A stretch of 64,000 bases of DNA from Centroberyx gerrardi. Taxonomy: Eukaryota > Chordata > Actinopteri > Beryciformes > Berycidae. The DNA lies in the NCBI RefSeq assembly GCF_048128805.1, contig NC_135998.1, forward strand, positions 15,971,656-16,035,655, read 5' to 3'. The notes beneath the pieces were generated by a model, which was not told the origin of the DNA, ran no database searches, and was given only the letters and a program-made list of their open reading frames with translations. Both the position numbers and the translations under genes were made by a program. Numbering within the stretch: the stretch's first letter is position 1; the number at the start of each line of letters is the position of its first letter. Of the stretch, positions 24,111-45,599 are shown piece by piece.

Positions 24111-25138
24111 ATGTTATTGTTGTCATCGTTCTGATTCTACTACACAGTTGACACTAAAAACACTTAATTACTGTAATTGGGTTTTTTGTTAGCAGAAGTC
24201 TTCAATGCACTACATACCTGATAATAACAATATTAACAATGTTTAAATGGCTTTTAGGTTGGGTATAATATGCAACTCTTTGGTGGTGTTGAGAATGATC
24301 TTAAGGTGGTAAGCTACAGTGGAATTGATGTGACAATGTCAACATTTAATTGAGAGCAGAAATCACTATTTTGTGTACTGATACAATTCTCTAGATAGGT
24401 CAGTGAGAATACTTGCAACTTTGTGTGCTTATCCTTCAGTTCACATACAACAGGTGAAAAATGGTGAGAGATTCCGTGTCTTACTTCCACAGGGCAGAAA
24501 TTTGGGGTCATGGGAGATGAAACAGGGGACCATCTGGTTTGTGATAGTATATTTACATCTTTAATGGCCAACAGATTAGGAATAGATCCAGGAATACAAA
24601 TAAAAGGGTTAGGGTTTCTATACAAGTATATAATATGACAAATAAAATAAAATATTTTTTAAGCAACCAACAACATTGAGCAGCATAATAATTGCTATCT
24701 CACAAATTATTTGTTCACAGACAAAAAAGTGAATCAAGACACTGACATAAAATCATCAATCAACATGCTAAAATACTCAACAATCCCCTTTGAGGAGTGT
24801 ATCAGAAACAACTAGTTGGTGCTAATTGCTTCCAGTTAAAGTAATGCGAAAACATTCATAAGGCACTTTCACAGCAAGAGCTGCTTTAGATAGATTTCAC
24901 ATTAAACAAAACATAAAAGAGTGACTTTTTTAGCATGAAAAAGCACTTTCCTACAAATAAGGCACTTAAGGTAACAATATTAAAAACAATATTGACTTGG
25001 TAAGACAATATTTTATAGGCATAAACATGCAAGGGAAGGGCATTAACCTTCCTGTACAAAGAGCGCCTGGTAGAGGAACAGTGAAGATGATGGAATGCTT
25101 TAGTTACTGCGGACAGTGTGTGTGAACCTAGTTGAGAC
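24111..25138. other. Spacer and probable prodh 3' UTR
   Basis: AT-rich sequence downstream of the prodh stop codon. Minus-strand ATTAAA hexamers occur near 24557 and 24344 but no single polyadenylation site stands out. No other gene recognised. Confidence 0.4.
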
Positions 25139-35132
<9,994 letters not shown>

Positions 35133-35330
35133 TAGTGCAGATATGCCTATACGACTTAATTTCTCCTGTAGTTAAGCAATTTTCTTGTGTCCGGGGAACG
35201 CAGAATACACAACCCTCGCAGATGACCGGGATGTGTGTTAGGTGGTACATGCGTTTCAGGCGGGCGAGGGATACTTATAAGGCCATGTCGCTCGGGGGCG
35301 CGGCTTGTTACGTCACACTGAGTGGTGAGT
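35133..35330 (-). promoter_or_regulatory. Putative prodh promoter
   Basis: Upstream of the prodh ATG the minus strand has a TATA-like CCTTATAAG (+ strand 35274-35282), about 145 bases before the start codon. A further 30-40 bases upstream is a CRE-like TTACGTCAC (+ strand 35308-35316) next to a GC-rich CTCGGGGGCGCGG patch. The element order fits a minus-strand start near 35245. This is inferred from motifs only. Confidence 0.45.
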
Positions 35331-37970
35331 GCAAGACAAACCTCCGTGCAAACTCAAACATGAGGTTCTGGATTTTGACTTTTAGTGTCGTATGTCATCA
35401 CAAATTAATATTTTTACTTGCAAATATATCAAACAGAATAGTAACGTCTTTGATTTACTCTTATTTAGTCAGAACAATGTGTACATGGTATACTTTGAAC
35501 TTGGTGTAGCGCCGATACGAACTAGGCTACAAACTATTCAAAAATCTAGCAATTTAATGTGGCCTGGTTTATCGGCAAAAGCACATATTCGGTAGTAGCT
35601 ACATGGCTTAAAGTATCTTACGAATCTCTAGGAACCACTTCTCAATTCGGCATCCACCCAATCCACCAAGCAGCTCGTTTCAATAAAGTCTCTCGCTACC
35701 GGTCCTCCATGGCGCATAGTTGGAAGGCGAACCATTGTCAAAGTTGAAGATTTATAGGAGCAAGTAGCCTGCTTGGTGGGTGGTATGATATCTATGCCGA
35801 ATTTGTATAGCGGCTTCAAAGTCATTTTTTTAAAGTCTTGCGTCCTACTTTATGGGGTAGGCTACGTGCCTTTTCTGATAAGCAAGGTACAGCCAGTGCC
35901 AGATTTTTAAAATGGAGATTTGCCTAACGTTCTCCCCATATGATAAAACCGAAAGTATCGGTGCTAAACTCAGTTCAGCCTGTCTGTTTGACAGGTAATG
36001 AATGTGCCACGCTCACAGTTGCAAGTTTAGTTTTTTTCTACATTTAAATTTGGAAGGAATCCCTATAGGCTACCGTTAGGCCTATAGCTATTTGATTTTA
36101 TATAGCCTATCGGATGTTTATGTTCCAGAAAACTGAGTACTGTCGCTTGGAACAAAGTTGGAACGAGTTGTGCAGAGCTTGATGTACCGCTGTGTGCATG
36201 CCCTGCAAAACATCTCCAGCCCCAACCCCCTTTGGCGTCATATCTGTCATTGCAGGGGTTTGTGCGAGCGCTAACGCGGCCTCTGTTTTACACAGTGTTT
36301 ACTTAAAGTTTGTTACTCATTTATTCAAAGTAGAAACTCATGTCAGAAAATTTGAATCTACCGTAGGAGCTCCATTTTAATGAAATGGCTTAAAAAGTAG
36401 ATATAATAACAATTACATTAATTATATTTTTTCATCATCATTAAAAGGGGGATTATTAAACATAGGACGCTATGTCATTCTTTTACACTAGCCTATTAGT
36501 TTATTTATTTATTTTTGCCAATGTGCATTTCAAGGTCTAGTTGTAATTCATGACATGTCACATGGACACATTAAAAAATAAAATGTTGTATAGTTCCCCT
36601 CCAGACATTCACAAAAAGAGCATTGCTACTTACAGATGGGACGTTTTTACAAATAGAAGCATTTGCTGGATAGCATTTCTGTACAATTTCCACACTTCTT
36701 AACATTGTTGGGGACTATATTTCTGAGGCAAAGAGAATACAAGGTTCCACTGTCTTTTATTAACATAAGGTCATTTATATTTACATGCAGGTATGGTAGT
36801 GGGTTCAAGAGTTTCTAATGAATGAGTTGTTACACTTTTTATCTAGGATACACACACCACTAATGGCAATAGAGTGACTGTCTAATAAAATGTCAGTTAC
36901 AGCAGATGCCTTGTGCTAAAGACAGGCCTACCAGGTACTGCTTTGACCATCATACTATAGCCTACTCTTTATGTGTGACTGGAACATTGTATTTTTCAAT
37001 AAAATCCTCATAAATATATAGAGAGCCATCACTATTAATGAATTGGCTTACATATAATATGTTATTATCAAAATATTTCTATAAAAACAGTGTTTTGTTT
37101 CTGAATAATATGTAGGTATTATTCCACAAAATTAAATTATGAGGAGAGTAGTTGTGTTTATAGAAGGGCACAACACAAAGCTTGTTTAGGAAAACTGGCA
37201 AGTTTCACTGGAAGTTTTCCAACAGAAAAGGAAAAACATGCTGTTAAAAATGAGTTACTTGGAGTGCAATCACAACTACACTTTGTTTTCTTTGGTCCGA
37301 ACCATAGTTCAAAAGTTTACTTTGTTACATTTCTGTATTTGATTTGTTAAGGTTCAATATACAACAACAATATAAAACCATATGTTTTGGAGTCTTTCCT
37401 GTAGTTGGCACGTTTATGTTCTCACTCCTTATGAACTGCACCACAGTTCGCTTGGAGGAGGACCCAGACCCGCACTGGCAGGTGGTCTTGGTGTGGTTAC
37501 TTGGTGCGCACAGAATGTCAAATGGCATCATTCTCACCTGCCCAAATAAACCAAACTTAAGGAATAAACCCTCCAGAGTTCAATTAAACCGCTCAAAACA
37601 TGCTTAGTGTGAACACATAAGTCCTAACAGGGAGAACAGTCACCTATACTGCACCCTGATGTGCAGAAAATACCAGCTGCTCCAATTCAAATGAGGCAAA
37701 CCTGTTGAGTGGAGGCATTCCAGGGAGCGTGTCAGTCGAAAATTGCAAACTGGATTTTAGGAATTGTTTAGATGAATTGTTTAAATGAAAATGGTCTGAC
37801 CGGTATGACCGATCTTTAGAGTTCCAAAAATAACCATAAAATTACTCCATACAGCTTGTGCAGCATAATCCAAGTCTTCTGACGCCATACGATCGCTCTG
37901 TGAGTGGAAAAAAAAGAAATGTTATCCATTATTATGCAAATCGAGTCTTTCTTCATTGTATTTAGCTTCC
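35331..37970. other. Intergenic spacer left of the GC hairpin
   Basis: No exon or RNA gene recognised. A weak inverted repeat lies at about 35645-35675 versus 35768-35803. The remainder is AT-rich. Confidence 0.4.
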
Positions 37971-37975
37971 GCATT

Positions 37976-38045
37976 ACCAAACCTCGCGAGATCGAGGTCG
38001 CGCACACTAACCTTGCGCGGCCACAGTGGCCTCGCGAGGTTTGGT
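37976..38045. repeat. GC-rich perfect hairpin with CTCGCGAG arms
   Basis: ACCAAACCTCGCGAG (37976-37990) and CTCGCGAGGTTTGGT (38031-38045) are exact reverse complements. Within the 40-base loop, GGTCGCGC and GCGCGGCC pair again (7 of 8). The surroundings are AT-rich, so the island stands out. Confidence 0.8.
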
Positions 38046-38093
38046 ATAAGCAGTCATTTTCACCCTGCCTTGATAGTAAAACAGTAAAATAAT

Positions 38094-38322
38094 CGCTGAG
38101 ATTTAAAAAAATCCTCATTTAAAAACAGTTTTTGTTGTGTGCGACCCCATCATTTCAACTAGATGTTTTGATTACTAGGATCACGCACTAACTCGTCCGA
38201 GTACAGTGGTTTTTCCTAACTCAGATATCGATTCACCCATTTTGTTGTTTTTTAAACACTGAGATAAAAAAAATCCTCATTTAAAAACTATTTTTGTTGT
38301 GTTCGCCCCATCATTTCAATTT
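38094..38322 (+). repeat. Two direct repeats of about 65 bp
   Basis: AAAAAATCCTCATTTAAAAA with downstream TTTTTGTTGTGT and CCCATCATTTCAA occurs at 38094-38160 and again at 38258-38322, about 164 bases apart. Confidence 0.8.
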
Positions 38323-38664
38323 AAAATGGGTTATATAATCTAAGTAGAAATTACATATGACAAAGTTATTACATATTTTCACACATTTTATATATATATA
38401 TATTTTTTGCTAACAATGGATTTGATGTTGCGTCATCCTTGCGTCACAAAGCCATGAAATGCTGGAATGCTAAGTACAGCTAGCGATTTATCCCATATTA
38501 GCATTGGACATAGTATTTACACCCCTATTCATTTTCACGTTTGAGTGAAAGGGGGCGGTATCCGGAATCCCTTATTTGGGCCTGTCACTCTTGAGAGTAC
38601 AATAAGTTACAGTGTTTCCCATAGGGCTCATCTGTATGTATAAAATGTATAAAAATGTATTGAA

Positions 38665-39393
38665 ATAGAGAGCCTAAGTCCCTCCCCTTCCGGTGGACCA
38701 CCATGGGACCTTATTTCGGAAAAAATATGTACGGTAGTCAACGGCGAGAGACAAATAATTGTTTGATCCCGTTTGAATTGTGCCATGAATTACACATATG
38801 ATGTTTTGTCAATTTAAATGATAATTTTGCAAGTCAAGAAAGTCGCAGTTTGTCGTAAAACTGTTGAACTATAAGACTGTAAAAATACGTAATTAGAAAG
38901 ACTACACACCCAAAAGTCGCGCAAGTGACGTAACTTCCTCTCTCCACAAGCTACCCAGAGCCGCTGAAGCTAAGTCCCTCTCAGATAGCAGGAGTATTAT
39001 ACACAACCTGGAAGGTAGACAGTAAGAATGGATTTAAACTGGTTTAGGATAGTTTTAGTACAGTGGGGGCTAACGTTAACGCGATGCCTGTGTGTTTCCT
39101 ATGTTTCGTTCCATGTTGGTGTTGGTGACGTATATTGTGCGAGACGAGAGATGTAGTTCACTGAGCGGTTTCACACAAAACTAAACGTTACTGTACTGTT
39201 TTACAACAAACTGCGACTTTCTTGACTTGCAAAATTATCTTTTAAATTGACAAAACATCATATGTGTAAGTCATGGCACAATTCAAACGGGATCAAACAA
39301 ATATTTGTCTCTCGCCGTTGACTACCGTACATATTTTTTCCGAAATAAGGTCCCATGGGGGACAGCGGAAGGGGAGGGACTTAGGCTCTCTAT
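38665..39393. mobile_element. MITE-like element with about 200-bp terminal inverted repeats
   Basis: The left end runs ATAGAGAGCCTAAGTCCCTC..., through CCATGGGACCTTATTTCGGA and TTTGATCCCGTTTGAATTGT to AGAAAGTCGCAGTTTGT. The same blocks return in reverse order and complement from 39195 to 39393, ending GGACTTAGGCTCTCTAT. Arms are about 200 bases and highly similar; the middle (about 330 bases) has no ORF of note. Long arms and no coding capacity suggest a non-autonomous foldback or Mutator-like DNA transposon. The target-site duplication is unclear. Confidence 0.85.
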
Positions 39394-40870
39394 AGATTTG
39401 TAATGCTGCTCCTAGAGGTGCGCATCACCTCATGTTCTCCGTCTCCTAATCTCGCGAGCCTGGGGCGCTCACCCCGCTGTTGCTTGTATACACATCGCAC
39501 GCACATGTCTGTTTTCCTCACCAAGGTGTAGTTCTCAGACATCACCTGCTAGACAGACAAGGGCACAGTCTGACCTCCAAAAAAGCTGTGTCCAGTGTGG
39601 AGAGTCTGACAAAGACCTGAAATCGACAGAGTCCGAACCTGAGGTAGATGCAAAACATGAGAATGGGAAAGCATTGAAAAATTTGGTGCCACTTGTCCTT
39701 CACATTTCTATTTACACATGAATATCGTTTAGGTATTCGTTAGATCTACACTGTCAGAAAAAAGGTCACTGGGACTGTATCTCTCTGAGAGTGTATGTCA
39801 TATTGGTCAGCTTTGGCTCCTGTGCTGGCTGTGCACACGCAGAAAAACCTCCATGTCATCGTGCTAATGTTTAGGTTGGCGAGCATCTGGGGATTGGAAT
39901 GTTAAAAGCAGCGAAACAAACTCTGTTTTCCTATAGCGTAGACTGTCGATCAAATGTGAAAACTGCATTAAATCGTCGATGGTTGCGCTGATGTTTCAAT
40001 ATCTATTCAGAAAATGCTGAATCCTGTTAGACACTCCCTACCAGACAAAGAAAGAACAGCACGTAACGGGGCCACATTTGCACTGGCAACCTAGATAATT
40101 AAGAGTGCAACGACAATGCAATATGAAAAATGCCCATAAAGCTATCATAAACTAAAACAATTACATAACTAAACATGAGATGGTGTGGCAAAATAGTCAC
40201 TGATCATAATGCATTACAGTTTTAATGTTAAAAGACATTATTTCCGATAAAAACAGAGAAACATAAGGAAAGAGTTACGGACACCGTCTAGCTGCAGAGA
40301 AGCATGACTGCAGAGGTACGGCAACAGCACTTGGACAAAGCGCATTACGAAATGAGGCAAACTGCCTTTCTAAAGGAGGCTCCAGACCTAACATGGGCTG
40401 CTCCAGCCTCTCGCACTGATAACTACAGTTATCACATCGTTACACAGCCCCCTCCAATGTCTAATGTCATAATTGCATTGGTGATTTGTTAAGTTATTGT
40501 TAACAACAGATGCTCCAGGTGGTAGTCCTTCAAGTCAGGCTCAGTTTCCTTCTGTTCATTAACTTCTGCATCCACACTTTAGAACATTCATGGTAACCCA
40601 AATTTAGCCCATTGAAATAGGCAAAACAAAGAAAAGCCTCTAAGCTTGACAAAGAAAAAATGTTGAGTGGCCAATAGATGAAAACTCTGCATTTAGCCTA
40701 TATCGGGCATACAAGACTAACTAGTAGCCTACTGTATTGTAAAGAAACTCGATCCTAATGCAATGTGGGGAGGTATTTTGAAGTCAGTGGGGAATACAGA
40801 TAAGAGAGAAAACCCTAATGTGAGCCTAAAGGGTGCTGTATTTATACATCTGTGTCCCAGTTCCTAAGTG
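39394..40870. other. Intergenic spacer
   Basis: No gene recognised. A TCTCGCGAG core occurs at 39449-39457, like those in the hairpin at 37976-38045. Confidence 0.35.
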
Positions 40871-40969
40871 AGTCCGCGCTGATAAACACAAATCGTAACG
40901 AAAAGTAATATCATGAAATTGAAGACTAGTTGGGAGCCAGAGATCCCTGATAGACGCTCCCGACCTGTT

Positions 40970-41150
40970 GGGGCGGTAATGGGACACCCAGTTGTTTGCC
41001 GAACGCCACAAAAAGGAAGAGGAGGAAGAAGTATAAGCCGCCGCCGAGCCCCTTGCTAACTAGCGCGGAGGGGGCTCTCAAGGCACAGCGTGCGAATTGC
41101 TAACATTAGCATCTATAAAAGAAGGCACCCTTGCTTCTAAAAAAGGTAAT
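40970..41150 (+). promoter_or_regulatory. Likely srsf9 promoter / non-coding first exon
   Basis: A CpG-rich patch (GCCGCCGCCGAGCCCC, CTAGCGCGGAGGGGGC) is followed by TATAAAA at 41114-41120 and a good donor (AAAAAG|GTAATC, exon end 41145). A matching acceptor (CTAAATTAAG, ending 43048) lies 145 bases upstream of the srsf9 ATG. Either a spliced 5' UTR or two separate start regions would fit. Confidence 0.4.
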
Positions 41151-43048
41151 CCTACAATGTTGTTACTCATTTGCGGGTGCTGTTTACTGCATGCCTTCAA
41201 TTTGCACTAATTACATATTCGAGTCAAAGTGTGATTAATATTGGTCCGTTGAGTAACTAACGCTTGTTAGCTATGTTAGCTAACCATAGATTATCAACAA
41301 AGAGATTGAGTTGGTTTTGTCTAGTTGCTGGAGTGAAGATTGTGTCATAATTTGGCGTTCACTTTAAGCCACAAATGTCAGGCTGACATGTCTGGTTAAA
41401 ATATTTATTTTTCAATGGCATTGGGGGTCGTTTGTCAAGGATTGATGGAGGTGGCTGTCTTAATTGTAACGCTAGCAACCCGCCTTGTTCAGCAAACGTT
41501 ACCTAGCCAGACAGCTGCTTGCTTGTTTGGTCTGAGCACTGCAGCTATCTGGATGGCTAACTAGGCCTACGGCTATCGCGGCAAACGGAAAAGGCTTTGC
41601 TACCAAGCTAGTATTGGCTATATTCAACGAATTAAATAATTAACCAACAAACCTAATGGCATTCGCGTCGTTCGAATCGATTATTAAAGCCCGTCTCCCC
41701 AGCCAACCTTAGTTGTTCGGTAGCAAACAGTTTAGTTTGATTTACGAGTTGTTATTAAAATTGTGCTAGCGTTACCGTATCTAGCTAATTTTAAGGCCCG
41801 GAATACGTCTTGAGGTTCAGACTATTTTTTGGAAACGAAATCCTTAAAGAAATCCCTCAGTTGTCTTGGTCTAGTGAAATGCGGTTGCGTGTTAACCACG
41901 ACCATTTAACGTTACTCCTAGCTAGTTTATGGCACAAGCGTTTGTATGGATTTATTAACATGTTTTTGGCTTCGCCTTGGCTAAATAAGGTTTCAGTTTA
42001 CGAGCTAACAGCAATCATATTATCACAGCTTATGTACTGCAGGAAATGGTACCTGCAAACCCAAACGTGTATGTTGAAAGCATTGCAAAGCAGCCGCCTG
42101 TGTGTAATCATGTTTTTAATACAAAGGACAGACCAACTGGTATTGTAATAAGAAACTTTCTCTTGAAACGAAACTAATGGAGGCAACTCGGCACATTAAG
42201 AAGTTGCCCACCAAGTTATTCCATGGCCCGCTGTAGTTTTAAGCTTGTATTTAAGTCAGATGGAGATAATGTACTTAAAAAAACTGGATACAGTTGGTGA
42301 ATATTGTTAATTGTTTTAAGGACAGAAGAGACTCGATTTGTAATCCTGTGTCATCAAGAATTGTTTAATCAAAGCTTGTGCTCGCATATCCATCCAAGGC
42401 TGAATGACATCCTTGTATTGTTATTTTTTTTTTTTTGCATATTACTAAATGGAAAATAACACCTGCAGATAATCATTTTTCTGTGACTAACGACAAACTT
42501 TACATGACAAAATGGATTAGTCCAATGCAACATGAAGCTGAAGTAGGCTTAATTGCAGCTATCATGATGATATCTTATAAGTGACTACCAACTCCACAAC
42601 TGTAAATTTCATTTAAGAGGTGATCTTTTTTTCAGTTTAGCATTATGCTACAAGTTTTCTACTGAAAATTGAGCAGATCTTTATGGAAACGTATAGTTTC
42701 CCATTATGCTTGCTTACACATAACCTTACTGGAATACTATTTGCTTTTTAATCTTTTCAATAATGCTGCTTGTATGGAATATGCTGTGTACATACTGGAA
42801 AAAAGTAGTTTATGTGTACATGAAGTGTATTGATCTGGGCCCATTTTCACTAGATTATTGTCACTCTGTACCCTTAAAATCAACCAGCATAATACTGTAA
42901 CCATTGTTAAGGGTGTAAGTCATTCATTACCCTGTGTTTTAAAGCTTTCAGGCTTGGATCCGAGGTCCTGTGCTGTTTGTCTTGAACTCATCATTTACTA
43001 CTATGGCTGCATCCCTGGTTTTAGAGTTTTATTTTTGTCTAAATTAAG
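41151..43048 (+). other. Probable 5' UTR intron of srsf9
   Basis: No coding exon recognised; AT-rich with a T-run near 42422. It would be the first intron if the donor at 41146 joins the acceptor ending at 43048. Confidence 0.35.
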
Positions 43049-43193
43049 GAATTGGAGGCGGATGGACTAAGTTTTGGATTGGAACTAGGATTAGGATAAG
43101 GACCGCTTCTACAGCTATTTGTGAGAACAAGAAGTGATCTTAAAGCCTGCAGGTGCCTCCATTCTGTGTTAGCAGAGCCAGTCCTCAACCACC

Positions 43194-44789
43194 ATGGCGG
43201 ATGGACGGATCTATGTGGGGAATCTTCCAATGGAAGTCCAGGAGAGGGACATAGAGGATCTCTTCTTCAAATATGGAAAAATCCGGGACATCGAATTGAA
43301 GAACAATAGAGGCACTATCCCTTTTGCCTTCGTCCGATTTGAAGACCCACGGTGAGTTTCTGGGATGGTCTTTGGCAAGTCGAATCACATTCCTCTTGTT
43401 GGAAACGTAAAAATCTTGCTTTAATAACGTCGACTGGAAGCAGGGAATGGATGGAGAAGGATTTGCCAGGTGTAGCCTATATCCCTTAGTGAAACAGGCG
43501 TGCTTTAGTAAGGAGTTCTGTGCTCTCTTCTCTTAGGGATGCCGATGATGCGGTCTATGGAAGGAATGGATATGGATATGGGGACTCCAAGCTGCGTGTG
43601 GAGTACCCTCGCTCCTCTGGTGCTAAATTTGGTGGTCCTATGGGAGGAGGTGGAGGTGGAGGTGGAGGAGGAGGAGGAGGAGGAGGAGGAGGTGGAGGAG
43701 GACCTAGGGGAAGGTTTGGACCCCCAACTCGAAGATCAGAATTCCGGGTCATAGTGACTGGTAGGTGGACGTTATGAGTCGTAGGCAGTTATGTTTCTCT
43801 CTCTCTCATGGCGGACTGGAGGTCAAGGGGACTAAATGGATGAGGTCAAGTCAGCTGCTTAAGTCATGAAAAGCAAAACGGTAAACTCAAATGGTCATGT
43901 TGGCTGCATAACCCCAAACACCGGCCATAGTGACTGGTAGGTGTATTTTTGTTTTTGGTTCATTTGTTTACTTGTGTGCTACATGTCCCTCTGGTCCCAC
44001 ATAATTACACATGCTCTCAGAACTGGACTGCTTATCTAAGACTACCACTGTCACTTGGTGTTTAGCTGACACTTAACCAAAGTGACTTTTATATCAGTAG
44101 AATAAGTGTAAATTGATTGCCCCCAAGGGTTAAAGCTACAGATCTAACTGTGTCCCTTCAATGATGATTCAGATTTAAAGTGCCAAGTAAATCGAAGCAA
44201 GGTAGTAAGAATTTTTTTTTTTTTTCCCACCGTCATGTTTGGTATTCCATTCCAGGATTACCCCCAACTGGCAGCTGGCAGGATCTAAAGGACCATATGC
44301 GTGAGGCAGGAGATGTTTGTTTTGCTGACGTGCAGCGAGATGGCGAAGGAGTGGTCGAATTTCTTCGCAGAGAGGACATGGAGTATGCTTTGCGTAGATT
44401 GGACAGGACTGAGTTCCGTTCCCATCAAGTGAGTACCAATGTCTCGCATGGTGAGCTGTAATTATTCTGCAAAACCACAGGATAAAAGGAAATGACGGTG
44501 TGCAGCTGAAAAGGAGCTCATCTACTTTTTTTTTTTTTTTTTTTTCCCTCCGTTTTTGTAGGGCGAGACTGCATACATCCGTGTCTATGAGGAAAGGGGT
44601 ACTCCTAGCTGGGGTCGATCACGTTCCCGCTCCAGATCCAGAGGGCGCTATTCTCCTCCCTACCAGAACAGAGGGTCACCCCCTCAACGCTACCAGTCGC
44701 CCCCACGTCATGCTATGTCCCGCCATAGTCCACCATCAAGGAGACATCCTCCACAGCACCATAGCCCACCACCACGCCACTATCGGTAG
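43194..44789 (+). CDS. srsf9: Serine/arginine-rich splicing factor 9
   Basis: Four coding exons: 43194-43351, 43537-43760, 44256-44428 and 44562-44789 (TAG), 783 nt for 260 residues, longer than the 221-residue human protein. RRM1 starts at residue 5 with RNP2 IYVGNL and RNP1 PFAFVRF. A linker contains 20 consecutive glycines (43643-43702). The second, pseudo-RRM carries [20 protein letters not shown]. The RS tail is short ([16 protein letters not shown]) and then rich in His, Pro and Arg. The start [12 protein letters not shown] and short RS tail favour SRSF9 over SRSF1. It binds exonic enhancers and steers splice-site choice in the nucleus. The start codon lies in ACCATGG. The Gly tract is the main length oddity. 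Confidence 0.94.
43643..43702 (+). repeat. In-frame GGA/GGT microsatellite encoding polyglycine
   Basis: Twenty GGA or GGT codons in a row inside srsf9 exon 2, between RRM1 and RRM2. Confidence 0.95.
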
Positions 44790-45556
44790 AAGGGTCGCCA
44801 TTCATACAGGAGTAGGGGCAAATGTTTTGTAATTCAAACCCCCCCCCCTTTTTTTTTTTTCAACCCGCCTCCTCATAGGATGCACCCTTTTACCCATTCT
44901 TGCTTGCAATTTACATTCCATGATCAGGATCCCCTGAACTCCCCGCCCCTCCCCTCAGCCTTAAATTTTTGTTGTTTTTTTATTGTTTTTATTTTTATTT
45001 TATTTTTTTCAGCCACGTCCCCAGGGATTCGATGGAAGCAGAATTGATTTTAGCAAGATATCTGTGTGTGTGAGACCATTGTATTAAATAGTTTCTTTTA
45101 TAAAGAAATCCTGGGTTTTGTAATGTCGAACTTCACAAGAACCAATACACAGGTATAATTTGACATTGTCCAAAACGAATTGCACAATTCTACAGCTATC
45201 AGGCTAACTGTAATACTGCTTCTTAAAATACCCTAGTGCTTGACAAAATCTTCCATTGTGTGTCACATTGCTGTAGCCTTGTAAGTTCTAAAGTGTGGTG
45301 AGGCCATTTTTTTGGAACAGAGCCAATCTAAGCTGAGAAACGAATCAATATCTTCCTCTTATTAAAAAAAAAACAACAAAAAAAACATGTAAAATGAGTG
45401 ACCTTTTAGAATAGTGACACACGTTGACTGTGAGCCTCACTTCAGATTTTTTTTTTTTTTTTTTTAAATGATGTGTGGACCTCTGACCGAGTTGGCCTGT
45501 AGGTGGACTATGATTTGTATGCATCTTAATATTATTTTGTTTTTGTTTTTTCTTTA

Positions 45557-45562
45557 AATAAA
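45557..45562 (+). terminator. srsf9 polyadenylation signal
   Basis: AATAAA 768 bases past the stop codon, after a T-rich 3' UTR and followed by a GT-rich stretch (TTCTTGTGTC) about 30 bases on. Confidence 0.7.
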
Positions 45563-45599
45563 AATGTAAACTTTTGCTTTAGTTTTTCATTCTTGTGTC

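Noticed and set aside
43555-43754. Polyproline open frame on the minus strand
   Set aside because: Antisense of the Srsf9 glycine tract.
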